From Streptomyces lincolnensis (GTDB taxonomy: Bacteria; Actinomycetota; Actinomycetes; Streptomycetales; Streptomycetaceae), in NCBI RefSeq assembly GCF_001685355.1, contig NZ_CP016438.1, positions 4,526,001 through 4,590,000 of the forward strand: a stretch of 64,000 nucleotides of DNA, written 5' to 3'. Every line of letters begins with the position of its first letter. Position 1 is the stretch's first letter. A model generated the notes under the pieces. It ran no database searches. It had not been told where the DNA came from and saw only the letters and a program-made list of their open reading frames with translations. This document shows positions 36,322 through 44,732 of this stretch, piece by piece. A program made the position numbers and the translations under genes.

Positions 36322-37413
36322 CTACCTCCGTCGCTGCGACCGCCACACCAGGAACAGCGCCGACGTCACCGCCGCGCCCCGGACCACCCACGGCCAGGTC
36401 TCGCCGATCGCCGCGTTCATGTGGCCCTCGGCGATGGGCTCGCCCCAGCGGCCCTCGGTGCGGCCCCACAGCCACAGCACCCCGGCCGCGACGGAGAGGC
36501 TGGGCAGGATCACGACCGCCCACTTCGTCTCGGCGTCGCTGAGCCGCCGGGAGGCGTAGGCGATGGCCCAGCCGAGCACGAGGGCGATCCAGTTGCCGAG
36601 GACCGCGCCGACGACGAGGAGTGCGGCGGCCAGGAGCAGGAAGGGGTTGCTCCAGCCGGTGCCGCCCGCCATGCGCAGGGGCAGCCGACGGCGGCGGGTC
36701 GGGGCGTCGGCCACGGCGTCCGCGGCCGGTGCGGCGGACGCGGGCTTCCCGGTGGCCGTGGCCGTCCTGGGCTTCCACCAGGTCCTGCCCGCCTTGCCCG
36801 GGGCCTTCTCGACGGCCGGGGGCGCGGCGGCCCCCTTGTCCGCCGCTGTCTCCTCCTTCTCCGTCTCCTTCACGGGCGGAGGCTTGAGCAGCTCCGGGAT
36901 CTCCACACCGCCGACGAAGCCGGGCACGCTGTCCCCGACCCCGAAGGGACTGTCGTCCACCCGCCACCAGTCGGGCTGGGTGGCGCTGTCGCCGAGTTCG
37001 TCGACGCTCGCGAAGTGCGGCGGGGAGACGGGCTCGGGGTCCGGCGCGGGGGCCGGTGCCTGGGCCGCGCGGGGGCGGGGCACGGCCCGGCGCAGCCGCC
37101 TGGACCGGCCGGTCTCCTCGTTCTGTCCGTCCCGTTGGACGGGCACGGCGACGGCCGGTTCCTCCGCTGCGGCCGCGGGCCGGGTGCCGTCGCCCGCCGC
37201 GGCGACGACCTCGTCCGGGCTGCCGAGCCGGGCGATGATGCGGCGGACGGCGGCCGGACTGTCGACGGGCGCCCTGGACCGGCGCCGGTCGATCTCGCCC
37301 CGCAGCTCCGAGACCAGGCGCATCCGGGCGGACGACGGCAACTGCCGCTGCTGCGCCACGTCGCCGACGCGGCTCAGATACTCGTAGACGACCTGGTCGC
37401 TCTCGATACCCAC
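36322..37413 (-). CDS. Integral membrane protein with N-terminal HAAS-like domain
   Basis: The 363-residue protein starts with about 75 residues resembling a HAAS (DUF1700) domain, VYEYLSRVGDVAQQRQLPS and AVRRIIARLGSPDEVVAAA. A long Pro/Ala-rich linker and about four membrane spans follow (SNPFLLLAAALLVVGAVLGN, IALVLGWAIAYA and two more). HAAS domains link to PadR-type regulators in many bacteria, but none is adjacent. A membrane signalling role is possible. The start is ATG 37413. It is transcribed in the same direction as the HAD gene downstream. Confidence 0.85.
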   Translation of the reverse strand: MGIESDQVVYEYLSRVGDVAQQRQLPSSARMRLVSELRGEIDRRRSRAPVDSPAAVRRIIARLGSPDEVVAAAGDGTRPAAAAEEPAVAVPVQRDGQNEETGRSRRLRRAVPRPRAAQAPAPAPDPEPVSPPHFASVDELGDSATQPDWWRVDDSPFGVGDSVPGFVGGVEIPELLKPPPVKETEKEETAADKGAAAPPAVEKAPGKAGRTWWKPRTATATGKPASAAPAADAVADAPTRRRRLPLRMAGGTGWSNPFLLLAAALLVVGAVLGNWIALVLGWAIAYASRRLSDAETKWAVVILPSLSVAAGVLWLWGRTEGRWGEPIAEGHMNAAIGETWPWVVRGAAVTSALFLVWRSQRRR

Positions 37414-37501
37414 GAAGTCCCCTCCGGGGTCGGTGCCTTGGATACCCCGTCGGACGACGGTAGCGCAGGCCAGCCGCCATGGGTGGGTGCCGGGCGGGGC
37501 G

Positions 37502-39130
37502 TCATGTCGGCTCGCAGACGTAGGGGTTCTCGACCTCGGAGCAGAGCCGGTTGCCGTATTCGCGCAGGACGTCCCTGCCGCCCTGGTCGGTGAGGTAGGT
37601 CAGGAAGGCGGCGGCGACGGAGCCGGCGGGCGGCTCGCCGTAGGTGTAGGCGAACTCGGTCTGCCAGTACGGGTAGTCGCCGTTCTCGACGGCGTCCAGA
37701 GTGGCCCGCTGGCTGGCGATCGGCAGCTGGACGAGGTGCCGGTCCTCCTTGATCTTGGCCGCGGCGCTGCTGACCTCGCTGTAGCCGAGGGCGCCGGGGG
37801 CCGCGGCCACGGTCTCCAGCATGGTCTGGGTGCTGTCGACCTCGCAGATGCCGTAGGTGTCCTCCTCCAGGGCGGCGCAGTTCTCCACCGTGGGTCCCAG
37901 CGGCTGCTTCCTGTTCAGGACGCGGGCGACGAGGGCGCTGCGGGTGCCGGAGGTGACGTGCCGGTTGACGAGGTGGACGGGGACGTCCTCGCCGCCCAGC
38001 TGCGACCAGTTGGTGATCTTCCCGGCGTACAGGCGGCGGATCTGGTCGGGGGTCAGGTTGCCGACGCCCGCGTCCTTGTTGACGACGAGGGTGAACACGG
38101 AGTAGGCGATGGCCCGGCTGAGCACGCGGGCGTGGTCGCCGCCCACGATGCCGTCCGCGAAGGTGATGTGGTCGCCGAGTCCGTCGCCGACCTCGATCTT
38201 CCGGTCCCGGCCGGCCTTCTCCAGGTCGGCGAGGCCCTCGCCGCTGCCGTCGAAGGTGCCCTCGTCGATGGGGATGCTCACGTCGGCGCCCTGGCAGGCC
38301 TCCTCGTAGCGGGCGGCGGCCTCCCGGACGGCGGGCGCGAAGGCGGTGGAGCCGTTGAGGTGCAGGGTTCCGCCGACGCAGTCCAGCGGGGTGCGGTTCT
38401 CGGGCAGGAACAGGGTGACGCTCTGGGCGACGACCGCCAGGGCCAGCAGTCCTATGCCGATCCAGGCCGGGCGGGAGGCGAAGACATGGCTCTCCGTCCT
38501 GGCCAGCTTGAACCTGAAGTACCGCACCAGCGGCTCGAACCAGCGGCGGGGCCCGCCCACCGCGCCGACGAAGACCGGCCGGGGGAAGGGCTCGCCGGTG
38601 TCGTCGTCCGTCCAGCGCTCCAGCACGACGAGCACCTTGTACTCGGCCCGCAGCGGGAGCTTCGCCTTCGGCAGCCTGACGACTCCCCTGCGCAGCTCGC
38701 CCTCCTCGACGTTGCGGTAGCCGAAGCCCTCGTCCTCCGGCGTGAAGAAGGTCTCCAGCTCCGGCTGGCTGAGGTGGGTGACGACGAGTCCGGCGACCTG
38801 GCGGTCCCGGAAGGTGACCGTGATGCCGCAGGGGTTGTTGCCGCGGGTCAGGTAGTCGCTGTCCTCGATCGGGGCCGAGCCCGCGTTCTCGATCCGCAGC
38901 AGGACGAAGGAAGGATCCTTCAGCCGGTGGCCGTCCCGCTGCATGTCCCGCAGCACTCCGGCGTACGGCGACTGGGTCGCGTCCGCGGCCAGTGCGTCCA
39001 TCTGCACGCGGTAGCCGAGCCGCTTGCGGCCGACGACCGCGAACTCCCAGAAGAACGCCAGGGAGGGGATCGCGACACTGATCACGGCGACCCAGTTGTC
39101 GAAGTCGAGGTCCACCCCGGGATCCCCCAA
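37502..39130 (-). CDS. Membrane protein with an extracellular PstS-like substrate-binding domain
   Basis: The 542-residue protein has one span at about residues 12-33, a soluble domain with a beta-sandwich look (34-225) and a second span around 227-249. A PstS-like periplasmic-binding domain follows (about 255-542) with the loop LNGSTAFAPAV and the segment NRHVTSGTRSALVARVL. Canonical PstS is a lipoprotein without an upstream domain; here it is fused behind two spans. By positive-inside reasoning the middle domain is cytoplasmic and the binding domain is outside, which suggests a sensor. No pst transport genes are adjacent. Confidence 0.85.
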   Translation of the reverse strand: MGDPGVDLDFDNWVAVISVAIPSLAFFWEFAVVGRKRLGYRVQMDALAADATQSPYAGVLRDMQRDGHRLKDPSFVLLRIENAGSAPIEDSDYLTRGNNPCGITVTFRDRQVAGLVVTHLSQPELETFFTPEDEGFGYRNVEEGELRRGVVRLPKAKLPLRAEYKVLVVLERWTDDDTGEPFPRPVFVGAVGGPRRWFEPLVRYFRFKLARTESHVFASRPAWIGIGLLALAVVAQSVTLFLPENRTPLDCVGGTLHLNGSTAFAPAVREAAARYEEACQGADVSIPIDEGTFDGSGEGLADLEKAGRDRKIEVGDGLGDHITFADGIVGGDHARVLSRAIAYSVFTLVVNKDAGVGNLTPDQIRRLYAGKITNWSQLGGEDVPVHLVNRHVTSGTRSALVARVLNRKQPLGPTVENCAALEEDTYGICEVDSTQTMLETVAAAPGALGYSEVSSAAAKIKEDRHLVQLPIASQRATLDAVENGDYPYWQTEFAYTYGEPPAGSVAAAFLTYLTDQGGRDVLREYGNRLCSEVENPYVCEPT

Positions 39131-39317
39131 TCCCCTTGACCCGACCGATGGTTGAAGGGCCGAGTGGTTGTCAGGGTGCCCAGGGTGACGAGTGACGGCG
39201 AAGTGTTGCCAGGGCTGCGGGAATCCTCCGGCGGAAGTTCATCCCGAGGTCACCTGGGAAACGTCCTGTTCGCCTGGCGTGCACCCGCCGCACAGGCCAC
39301 CCGCTACCGTTGACCGG

Positions 39318-41843
39318 ATGAGCAGCGATGAGAAGCCGGCGGCACCCCGGTCCCTCGCGGAGGCGCTCCGCGCACGGGACGACGGGTCCCTCGCCGCGCT
39401 GCTGCGCGCCCGCCCGGACCTCATCACCCCCGTCCCCACCGACCTGACCCAGCTCGCCACCCGCGCCGGCACCCGGGCGTCCGTGGTCCGCGCCCTGGAG
39501 CGCCTGGACCGGTTCGCCCTCCAGAGCGCGGAGGCGCTGGCCGTGGCGGCCGAACCGGCGCCGTACGCGGAACTGCTCTCCCTGCTGGCGGGCGACCACG
39601 GGGATCCGGCGGTCGTCGCCGCGCTCCCCCGGGCCCTGGCCACCCTGCGCGAGCAGGCCCTGGTGTGGGGCGGGGACGACCGGCTGCGGCTGGTCCGCAC
39701 GGCCCGTGAGCTGCTCGCGCCCACCCCGCAGCACCCGTCCCCGACCGGGCTCGGCCCGACGGTGCAGGAGGCCACGGCGGGCATGTCGCCGGGCCGCATC
39801 CAGGAGATCGTGACCGCGGCGGGCCTGCCCTCCACCCACGACTCGGTGTCGGCGGTGACCGCGCTCGCCGGACTGTTCGGCGACCGCGGGCGCATGGCGG
39901 CGCTGCTCGCCGGGGCCCCGCAGGAGTCGCGCGAGGTGCTGTCCCGGCTGGTGTGGGGGCCGCCGTACGGGCAGGTCACCGCCGATCCGGCCGCCCATGT
40001 GCGCTGGCTGCTGGACCGGGGGCTGCTGCTGCCGACGGCGCCGGGGACGGTCGTACTCCCCCGCGAGGTGGCGCTGCATCTGCGCGAGGGCCGCGCGCAC
40101 CGCGAGACCGAGCCGCTGCCGCCCGCCGTGGAGGCGGCGGGCACACACCGTCCACAGGTTGTGGACGGGACGGCGGCCGGGCAGGCGTACACCGCGCTCG
40201 CGACCGTCGAGGAGCTGCTGAAGGACTGGGACGAGGGCGGGCCGACCGTGCTGCGGGCGGGCGGGCTCAGCGTCCGCGACCTGAAGCGGACGGCCGTCGC
40301 GCTGGACGCCTCCGAGCCGATCGCCGCCTTCTGGGTCGAGCTCGCCTACGCGGCCGGTCTGCTCGCCTCGGACGGCGAGGCCGACGAGCGGTACGCGGCG
40401 ACCCCCGCCTACGACGAGTGGCTGGAGCAGCCCGCGCCCCGGCGCTGGGCCCGGCTCGCCGAGGCGTGGCTGACGGCGACCCGGACGGCGGGGCTGGTGG
40501 GCGGACGGGACGCCAAGGACCGCACGCTGTCGGCGCTCGGGCCCGGCCTGGACCGCTCGGCGGCGCCCGAGGTGCGCCACCGGGTGCTGACCCTGCTGGC
40601 CGCGCTGCCGGAGGGGGCCTCCCCGGCCGCCGAGTCGGTGCTGGCCCGGCTGCGCTGGGAGCGCCCCCTGCGCGGACCCCAGCGGGAGGACGACCTGCGG
40701 GGGCGGCTCGCCCGGTGGACGCTGACGGAGGCGGAGCTGCTCGGGGTGACCGGGCGCGGCGCGCTCTCGGCGCACGGGCGGGCCCTGCTGGGCACCGCGG
40801 CGGCCGTCCCGAAGGCGGCCGAGGAGCCGTCGGGGCCCGGTGACAAGCTGCCGGTCCACCACGTGCCCACCGTCGTGGAGCCCCTCTCCCCCGCCGAGCA
40901 GGCGGTCGCCACCGCCGCCGCGGGCCGGCTCCTCGCCCCGCTGCTGCCCGAACCGCTGGACCACGTCCTGCTCCAGGCCGACCTGACGGCCGTCGCGCCC
41001 GGACCGCTCAAACGCCCGCTGGCCGACATGCTGGACGTGCTCGCGGACGTCGAGTCCAAGGGCGGGGCGACCGTCTACCGCTTCACGCCCGGCTCGGTGC
41101 GCCGCGCCCTGGACTCCGGCCGCACCGCCTCCGACCTGCACGCCTTCCTCACCGAGCACTCCCGTACGCCGGTCCCGCAACCGCTGGCGTACCTGATCGA
41201 CGACGTGGCCCGCAGGCACGGCCACCTGCGGGTCGGCTCCGCCTCCGCCTACGTCCGCTGCGACGACGACGCGCTGCTCAACGAGATCCTGGCCGACAAG
41301 CGGGCGGCGGGCCTGCGGCTGCGGCGCCTGGCCCCGACCGTGCTGGCCACGCAGGCCGACCCGGCCACGCTCCTCGACGGGCTGCGCGCGATGGGTTTCG
41401 CACCGGCCGCCGAGTCCGCCGAGGGCGACGTCCTGATCACCCGCGCCCTCGCCCACCGCACCCCGCCGCGCACCGCCCCCGAGCCCGTCCCGGACGGCCC
41501 GCCGGTGCCCGACGCGACGCTCCTCACCGCCGCGATCCGCGCCATCCGCGCCGGCGACCTGGCCTCCACCGCCCCCCGCAAGCCCACCGCCACCCCGGCC
41601 CTCGGCGGCGAGCTCCCGCGCACCGGCTCCGCCGAGACCCTCGCCACCATGCAGGCCGCCGTCCTCACCGGCGAGTCCCTGTGGATCGGCTACGTCAACG
41701 CCGAGGGCTCCGCCAGTCAGCGCGTCATCGCCCCCGTCCGCGTCGAGGGCGGCTTCGTCACGGCCTACGACCACACCGCCGACGAGGTCCGCACGTACCC
41801 GCTGCACCGGGTGACGGGGGTGGCGGAGCTGGCGGAGGAGTGA
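39318..41843 (+). CDS. Helicase-associated/WYL-domain protein
   Basis: The 841-residue protein starts at ATG 39318 (MSSDEKPAAPRSLAEALRAR). An N-terminal winged-helix-like region (about 30-110) is followed by a long helical middle. The end, ESLWIGYVNAEGSASQRVIAP, resembles a WYL-type ligand domain. No complete Walker motif is present. The family is annotated as helicase C-terminal-domain protein and in Streptomyces lies just upstream of the XPB helicase gene, as here. A regulatory or partner role for XPB is inferred. The longer frame to 39192 has poor coding character. Confidence 0.85.
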   Translation: MSSDEKPAAPRSLAEALRARDDGSLAALLRARPDLITPVPTDLTQLATRAGTRASVVRALERLDRFALQSAEALAVAAEPAPYAELLSLLAGDHGDPAVVAALPRALATLREQALVWGGDDRLRLVRTARELLAPTPQHPSPTGLGPTVQEATAGMSPGRIQEIVTAAGLPSTHDSVSAVTALAGLFGDRGRMAALLAGAPQESREVLSRLVWGPPYGQVTADPAAHVRWLLDRGLLLPTAPGTVVLPREVALHLREGRAHRETEPLPPAVEAAGTHRPQVVDGTAAGQAYTALATVEELLKDWDEGGPTVLRAGGLSVRDLKRTAVALDASEPIAAFWVELAYAAGLLASDGEADERYAATPAYDEWLEQPAPRRWARLAEAWLTATRTAGLVGGRDAKDRTLSALGPGLDRSAAPEVRHRVLTLLAALPEGASPAAESVLARLRWERPLRGPQREDDLRGRLARWTLTEAELLGVTGRGALSAHGRALLGTAAAVPKAAEEPSGPGDKLPVHHVPTVVEPLSPAEQAVATAAAGRLLAPLLPEPLDHVLLQADLTAVAPGPLKRPLADMLDVLADVESKGGATVYRFTPGSVRRALDSGRTASDLHAFLTEHSRTPVPQPLAYLIDDVARRHGHLRVGSASAYVRCDDDALLNEILADKRAAGLRLRRLAPTVLATQADPATLLDGLRAMGFAPAAESAEGDVLITRALAHRTPPRTAPEPVPDGPPVPDATLLTAAIRAIRAGDLASTAPRKPTATPALGGELPRTGSAETLATMQAAVLTGESLWIGYVNAEGSASQRVIAPVRVEGGFVTAYDHTADEVRTYPLHRVTGVAELAEE

Positions 41844-42021
41844 TCACTCCTGGGGGTGTACGTCCGTGATCATGCACGCCACGCCGGAGACTTCCCACCG
41901 ATGAGGGAGCTTGATCGGCGCGGCGCATTCCGGCGGGAGGCGCAGGGCAGCCACCGGGTGTCCTGATCGACTCCGAGCCGCCCGAACAGGGCTCGGGGCA
42001 TGCAAGAGAGGAAGTCGCTCC

Positions 42022-42150
42022 ATGCGCGCTGCCCGTCGTGTCGCCGCCGTTCTGACCGCCACCGCCCTGCTGATCGGCGCCTTCGCCACCCAGGCCGCCG
42101 CCGTCGGCATCGACGTCGCCGGCCTGGTCATCGAGACGCCGCAGATCTGA
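42022..42150 (+). CDS. Tiny secreted peptide 1 (42 aa)
   Basis: ATG 42022 has GAGAGGAAG about nine bases upstream. The 42-residue product is a classic Sec signal peptide (RAARRVAAVLTATALLIGAF, AxA site at QAAA) followed by a mature peptide of about 15 residues, VGIDVAGLVIETPQI. Such a short mature part is unusual. It lies 109 bases before a second secreted peptide whose mature part is also Ile/Val/Pro-rich. The function is unknown; a signalling or surface peptide is possible. Confidence 0.75.
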   Translation: MRAARRVAAVLTATALLIGAFATQAAAVGIDVAGLVIETPQI

Positions 42151-42258
42151 CCCGCCCGCGCTCGCCCGTCGGGCCGGCCTCCGCTGTCCGGGCCGGCCCG
42201 CCCTCCCCTGTCGCCCTGTTTCCGTCCTCCGTACGTCTGTGAAAGGCCGCACGTCCCC

Positions 42259-42483
42259 ATGCGCTCCAAGATCCCTGTCCCCGCCCGTGCCACCGCCGTC
42301 GCCGTCTCCGTGACAGCCCTGCTGTCCACCGCCGCGCTGATCGGCGCGCTCGCTCCCGAGGCCTCGGCCGCGGCCGCGCTCCCGCTGCCGATCCCGGCCG
42401 CCGGGGTCGAACCGCTGGTCACCGAGGGGGTCACCGTCGAAGGGCCCCTGATCAACACCATCGCCCTGCCCTCGCTGAAGTAA
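42259..42483 (+). CDS. Tiny secreted peptide 2 (74 aa)
   Basis: The 74-residue product has a signal peptide (RATAVAVSVTALLSTAALIG, with an AxA site at ASA), followed by a mature part of about 37 residues. It begins AAALPLPIPAAGVEPLVTEG and ends LINTIALPSLK. There are no cysteines and the peptide is Pro/Ile/Leu-rich. GAAAGG-like DNA lies about 12 bases before the ATG. With peptide 1 it forms a pair between the helicase-associated gene and XPB. Confidence 0.8.
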   Translation: MRSKIPVPARATAVAVSVTALLSTAALIGALAPEASAAAALPLPIPAAGVEPLVTEGVTVEGPLINTIALPSLK

Positions 42484-42587
42484 CCCGGCCCACGCCCCCG
42501 CCGCGCACGGGACAGGAACCTGTGCGCGGCGATCAGGCACACTGGACGTTTGGCCGAGACCTTTGGCCTACGGAAAGGGTGCCGCGT

Positions 42588-44231
42588 GTGAATGGTCCAC
42601 TCATCGTCCAGTCCGACAAGACCCTGCTCCTGGAAGTCGACCACGAGCAGGCCGGCGACTGCCGTCGGGCCATCGCTCCCTTCGCGGAGCTGGAGCGGGC
42701 ACCCGAGCACATCCACACCTACCGGGTGACACCGCTCGGCCTGTGGAACGCGCGCGCGGCCGGGCACGACGCCGAGCAGGTCGTGGACGCGCTGGTGCAG
42801 TACAGCCGCTACCCGGTGCCGCACGCGCTGCTGGTGGACGTCGCCGAGACGATGGACCGCTACGGCCGCCTCACCCTCTCCAAGCACCCGACCCACGGTC
42901 TGGTGCTGACCACCACCGACCGGCCGGTGCTGGAGGAGATCCTGCGGTCGAAGAAGGTCGCTCCGCTCGTCGGGGCCCGGATCGACCCGGACACCGTCGC
43001 CGTGCACCCCTCCGAGCGCGGGCAGATCAAGCAGACGCTGCTGAAGCTGGGCTGGCCGGCCGAGGACCTCGCCGGGTACGTGGACGGCGAGGCGCATCCG
43101 ATCGAGCTGTTCGAGGACGGGTGGGCGCTCAGGCCGTACCAGAAGCAGGCGGTGGAGAACTTCTGGCACGGCGGCAGCGGGGTCGTCGTCCTCCCCTGCG
43201 GCGCGGGCAAGACGCTCGTCGGCGCCGGGGCCATGGCGCAGGCCAAGTCGACGACGCTGATCCTCGTCACCAACACCGTCTCGGCGCGGCAGTGGAAGCA
43301 CGAGCTGGTGAAGCGGACCTCGCTGACCGAGGAGGAGATCGGCGAGTACAGCGGGACGAAGAAGGAGATCCGGCCCGTCACCATCGCCACCTACCAGGTG
43401 CTGACGACCAGGCGGAAGGGCGTCTACCCGCATCTGGAGCTGTTCGACTCCCGGGACTGGGGCCTGATCCTCTACGACGAGGTGCACCTGCTGCCGGCGC
43501 CGGTCTTCAAGTTCACCGCGGACCTCCAGGCGCGGCGGCGGCTCGGCCTGACGGCCACCCTCGTACGGGAGGACGGGCGGGAGTCCGACGTCTTCTCCCT
43601 CATCGGGCCCAAGCGCTTCGACGCGCCCTGGAAGGAGATCGAGGCGCAGGGCTACATCGCGCCCGCGGACTGTGTCGAGGTGCGGGTGAACCTCACCGAC
43701 TCCGAGCGGCTCGCGTACGCCACCGCCGAGACGGAGGAGAAGTACCGCTTCTGTGCGACGACCGCGACCAAGCGGAAGGTCACGGAGGCGATCGTGCGGC
43801 GGTTCGCCGGGCAGCAGATCCTCGTCATCGGGCAGTACATCGACCAGCTCGACGAGCTGGGGGAGCATCTGAACGCGCCCGTGATCAAGGGCGAGACGTC
43901 GAACGCCCAGCGCGAGAAGCTCTTCGACGCCTTCCGGCAGGGCGAGATCAGCGTGCTGGTGGTGTCCAAGGTGGCGAACTTCTCCATCGACCTGCCGGAG
44001 GCGACGGTCGCCGTCCAGGTCTCGGGCACCTTCGGGTCGCGCCAGGAGGAGGCGCAGCGGCTGGGGCGGGTGCTGCGGCCGAAGGCCGACGGACACCAGG
44101 CCCACTTCTACTCGGTGGTCGCCAGGGACACCCTCGACCAGGACTTCGCGGCGCATCGGCAGCGGTTCCTGGCGGAACAGGGGTATGCGTACCGGATCAT
44201 GGACGCGGACGAGCTGTTGGCGGAGAGCTGA
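42588..44231 (+). CDS. DNA repair helicase XPB-type (SF2)
   Basis: The 547-residue protein starts at GTG 42588, behind GGAAAGGG. Walker A is LPCGAGKT (Lys208), the Walker B DEVH box is at residues 297-300 (YDEVHLLPAP), and the XPB-specific RED motif is at 327-329 (LVREDGR). The thumb and motif VI are in SGTFGSRQEEAQRLGRVLRP. It is a 3'-5' DNA translocase of the Ssl2/XPB branch. Bacterial copies are common in actinobacteria. The damage-recognition domain is short. Its role in repair is inferred from the family. Confidence 0.95.
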   Translation: MNGPLIVQSDKTLLLEVDHEQAGDCRRAIAPFAELERAPEHIHTYRVTPLGLWNARAAGHDAEQVVDALVQYSRYPVPHALLVDVAETMDRYGRLTLSKHPTHGLVLTTTDRPVLEEILRSKKVAPLVGARIDPDTVAVHPSERGQIKQTLLKLGWPAEDLAGYVDGEAHPIELFEDGWALRPYQKQAVENFWHGGSGVVVLPCGAGKTLVGAGAMAQAKSTTLILVTNTVSARQWKHELVKRTSLTEEEIGEYSGTKKEIRPVTIATYQVLTTRRKGVYPHLELFDSRDWGLILYDEVHLLPAPVFKFTADLQARRRLGLTATLVREDGRESDVFSLIGPKRFDAPWKEIEAQGYIAPADCVEVRVNLTDSERLAYATAETEEKYRFCATTATKRKVTEAIVRRFAGQQILVIGQYIDQLDELGEHLNAPVIKGETSNAQREKLFDAFRQGEISVLVVSKVANFSIDLPEATVAVQVSGTFGSRQEEAQRLGRVLRPKADGHQAHFYSVVARDTLDQDFAAHRQRFLAEQGYAYRIMDADELLAES

Positions 44232-44260
44232 TCTCCGGCCGGTGACGGGCTGCGCCGGGA

Positions 44261-44440
44261 CTACCTCCGGCGTACGCCCGCTTCCTCGCCGTACTCGCCG
44301 AGGATGATCACGTCGAAGGCGGCGCCGGCGAAGACACGCATCGCGCGCAGGGCGTCGCCGAGGCGGTGGCGGGGGGTGTCGGAGAGGGAGGTCGCGCCGG
44401 ACGGGCGACCGGGGGCCGGGGTGAAGGTCGCTGCACTCAT
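44261..44440 (-). CDS. Small hypothetical protein (59 aa)
   Basis: The frame starts at ATG 44440 behind GGAGA and gives MSAATFTPAPGRPSGATSLS followed by DTPRHRLGDALRAMRVF and an acidic-basic tail ending EEAGVRRR. The third codon positions are strongly G/C, which supports coding. No family is recognised. It faces the XPB gene end to end with 29 bases between the stops, and is divergent from the HelD-like gene across 292 bases. Confidence 0.75.
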   Translation of the reverse strand: MSAATFTPAPGRPSGATSLSDTPRHRLGDALRAMRVFAGAAFDVIILGEYGEEAGVRRR

Positions 44441-44547
44441 GTCTCCATGGTCCCTTTTCAGGCATAAGGAGAGCATCGGCCTGTGGGGCGAACCGTCGTG
44501 GCCGGCGCGTAGTACTCACGGGTGAGCCGCCGCCCTCAGGGTGGAGG

Positions 44548-44571
44548 GGCCTGTCCCCTAGGGGACAGGCC
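44548..44571. promoter_or_regulatory. 24-base perfect palindrome upstream of the HelD-like gene
   Basis: The 12-base half-site GGCCTGTCCCCT is followed directly by its exact reverse complement, with no loop. It lies 107 bases upstream of the small hypothetical's start and 161 bases upstream of the HelD-like start, in the divergent promoter region. This makes a regulatory site more likely than a terminator. It does not match my memory of the rifamycin-associated element. Confidence 0.6.
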
Positions 44572-44732
44572 GAGGGGTCGGTAGCGGGCGGGAAAACGGT
44601 TGGCTTCCTCCGCCCCCGCTCGCCTAGAATCCCCGCTCTTGCCCGCCTCCCTCCCGGAGTGCCGCCGACCGGACGGAAACCGGCCGGCATCTCTCGCAGC
44701 ACGCACCTTGCAGTCCTTCCGGAGGCACCCCC

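Noticed and set aside
44548..44571. Rifamycin-associated element or terminator
   Set aside because: The sequence does not match the rifamycin element as I recall it, and the position is in a divergent promoter region, not at a gene end.
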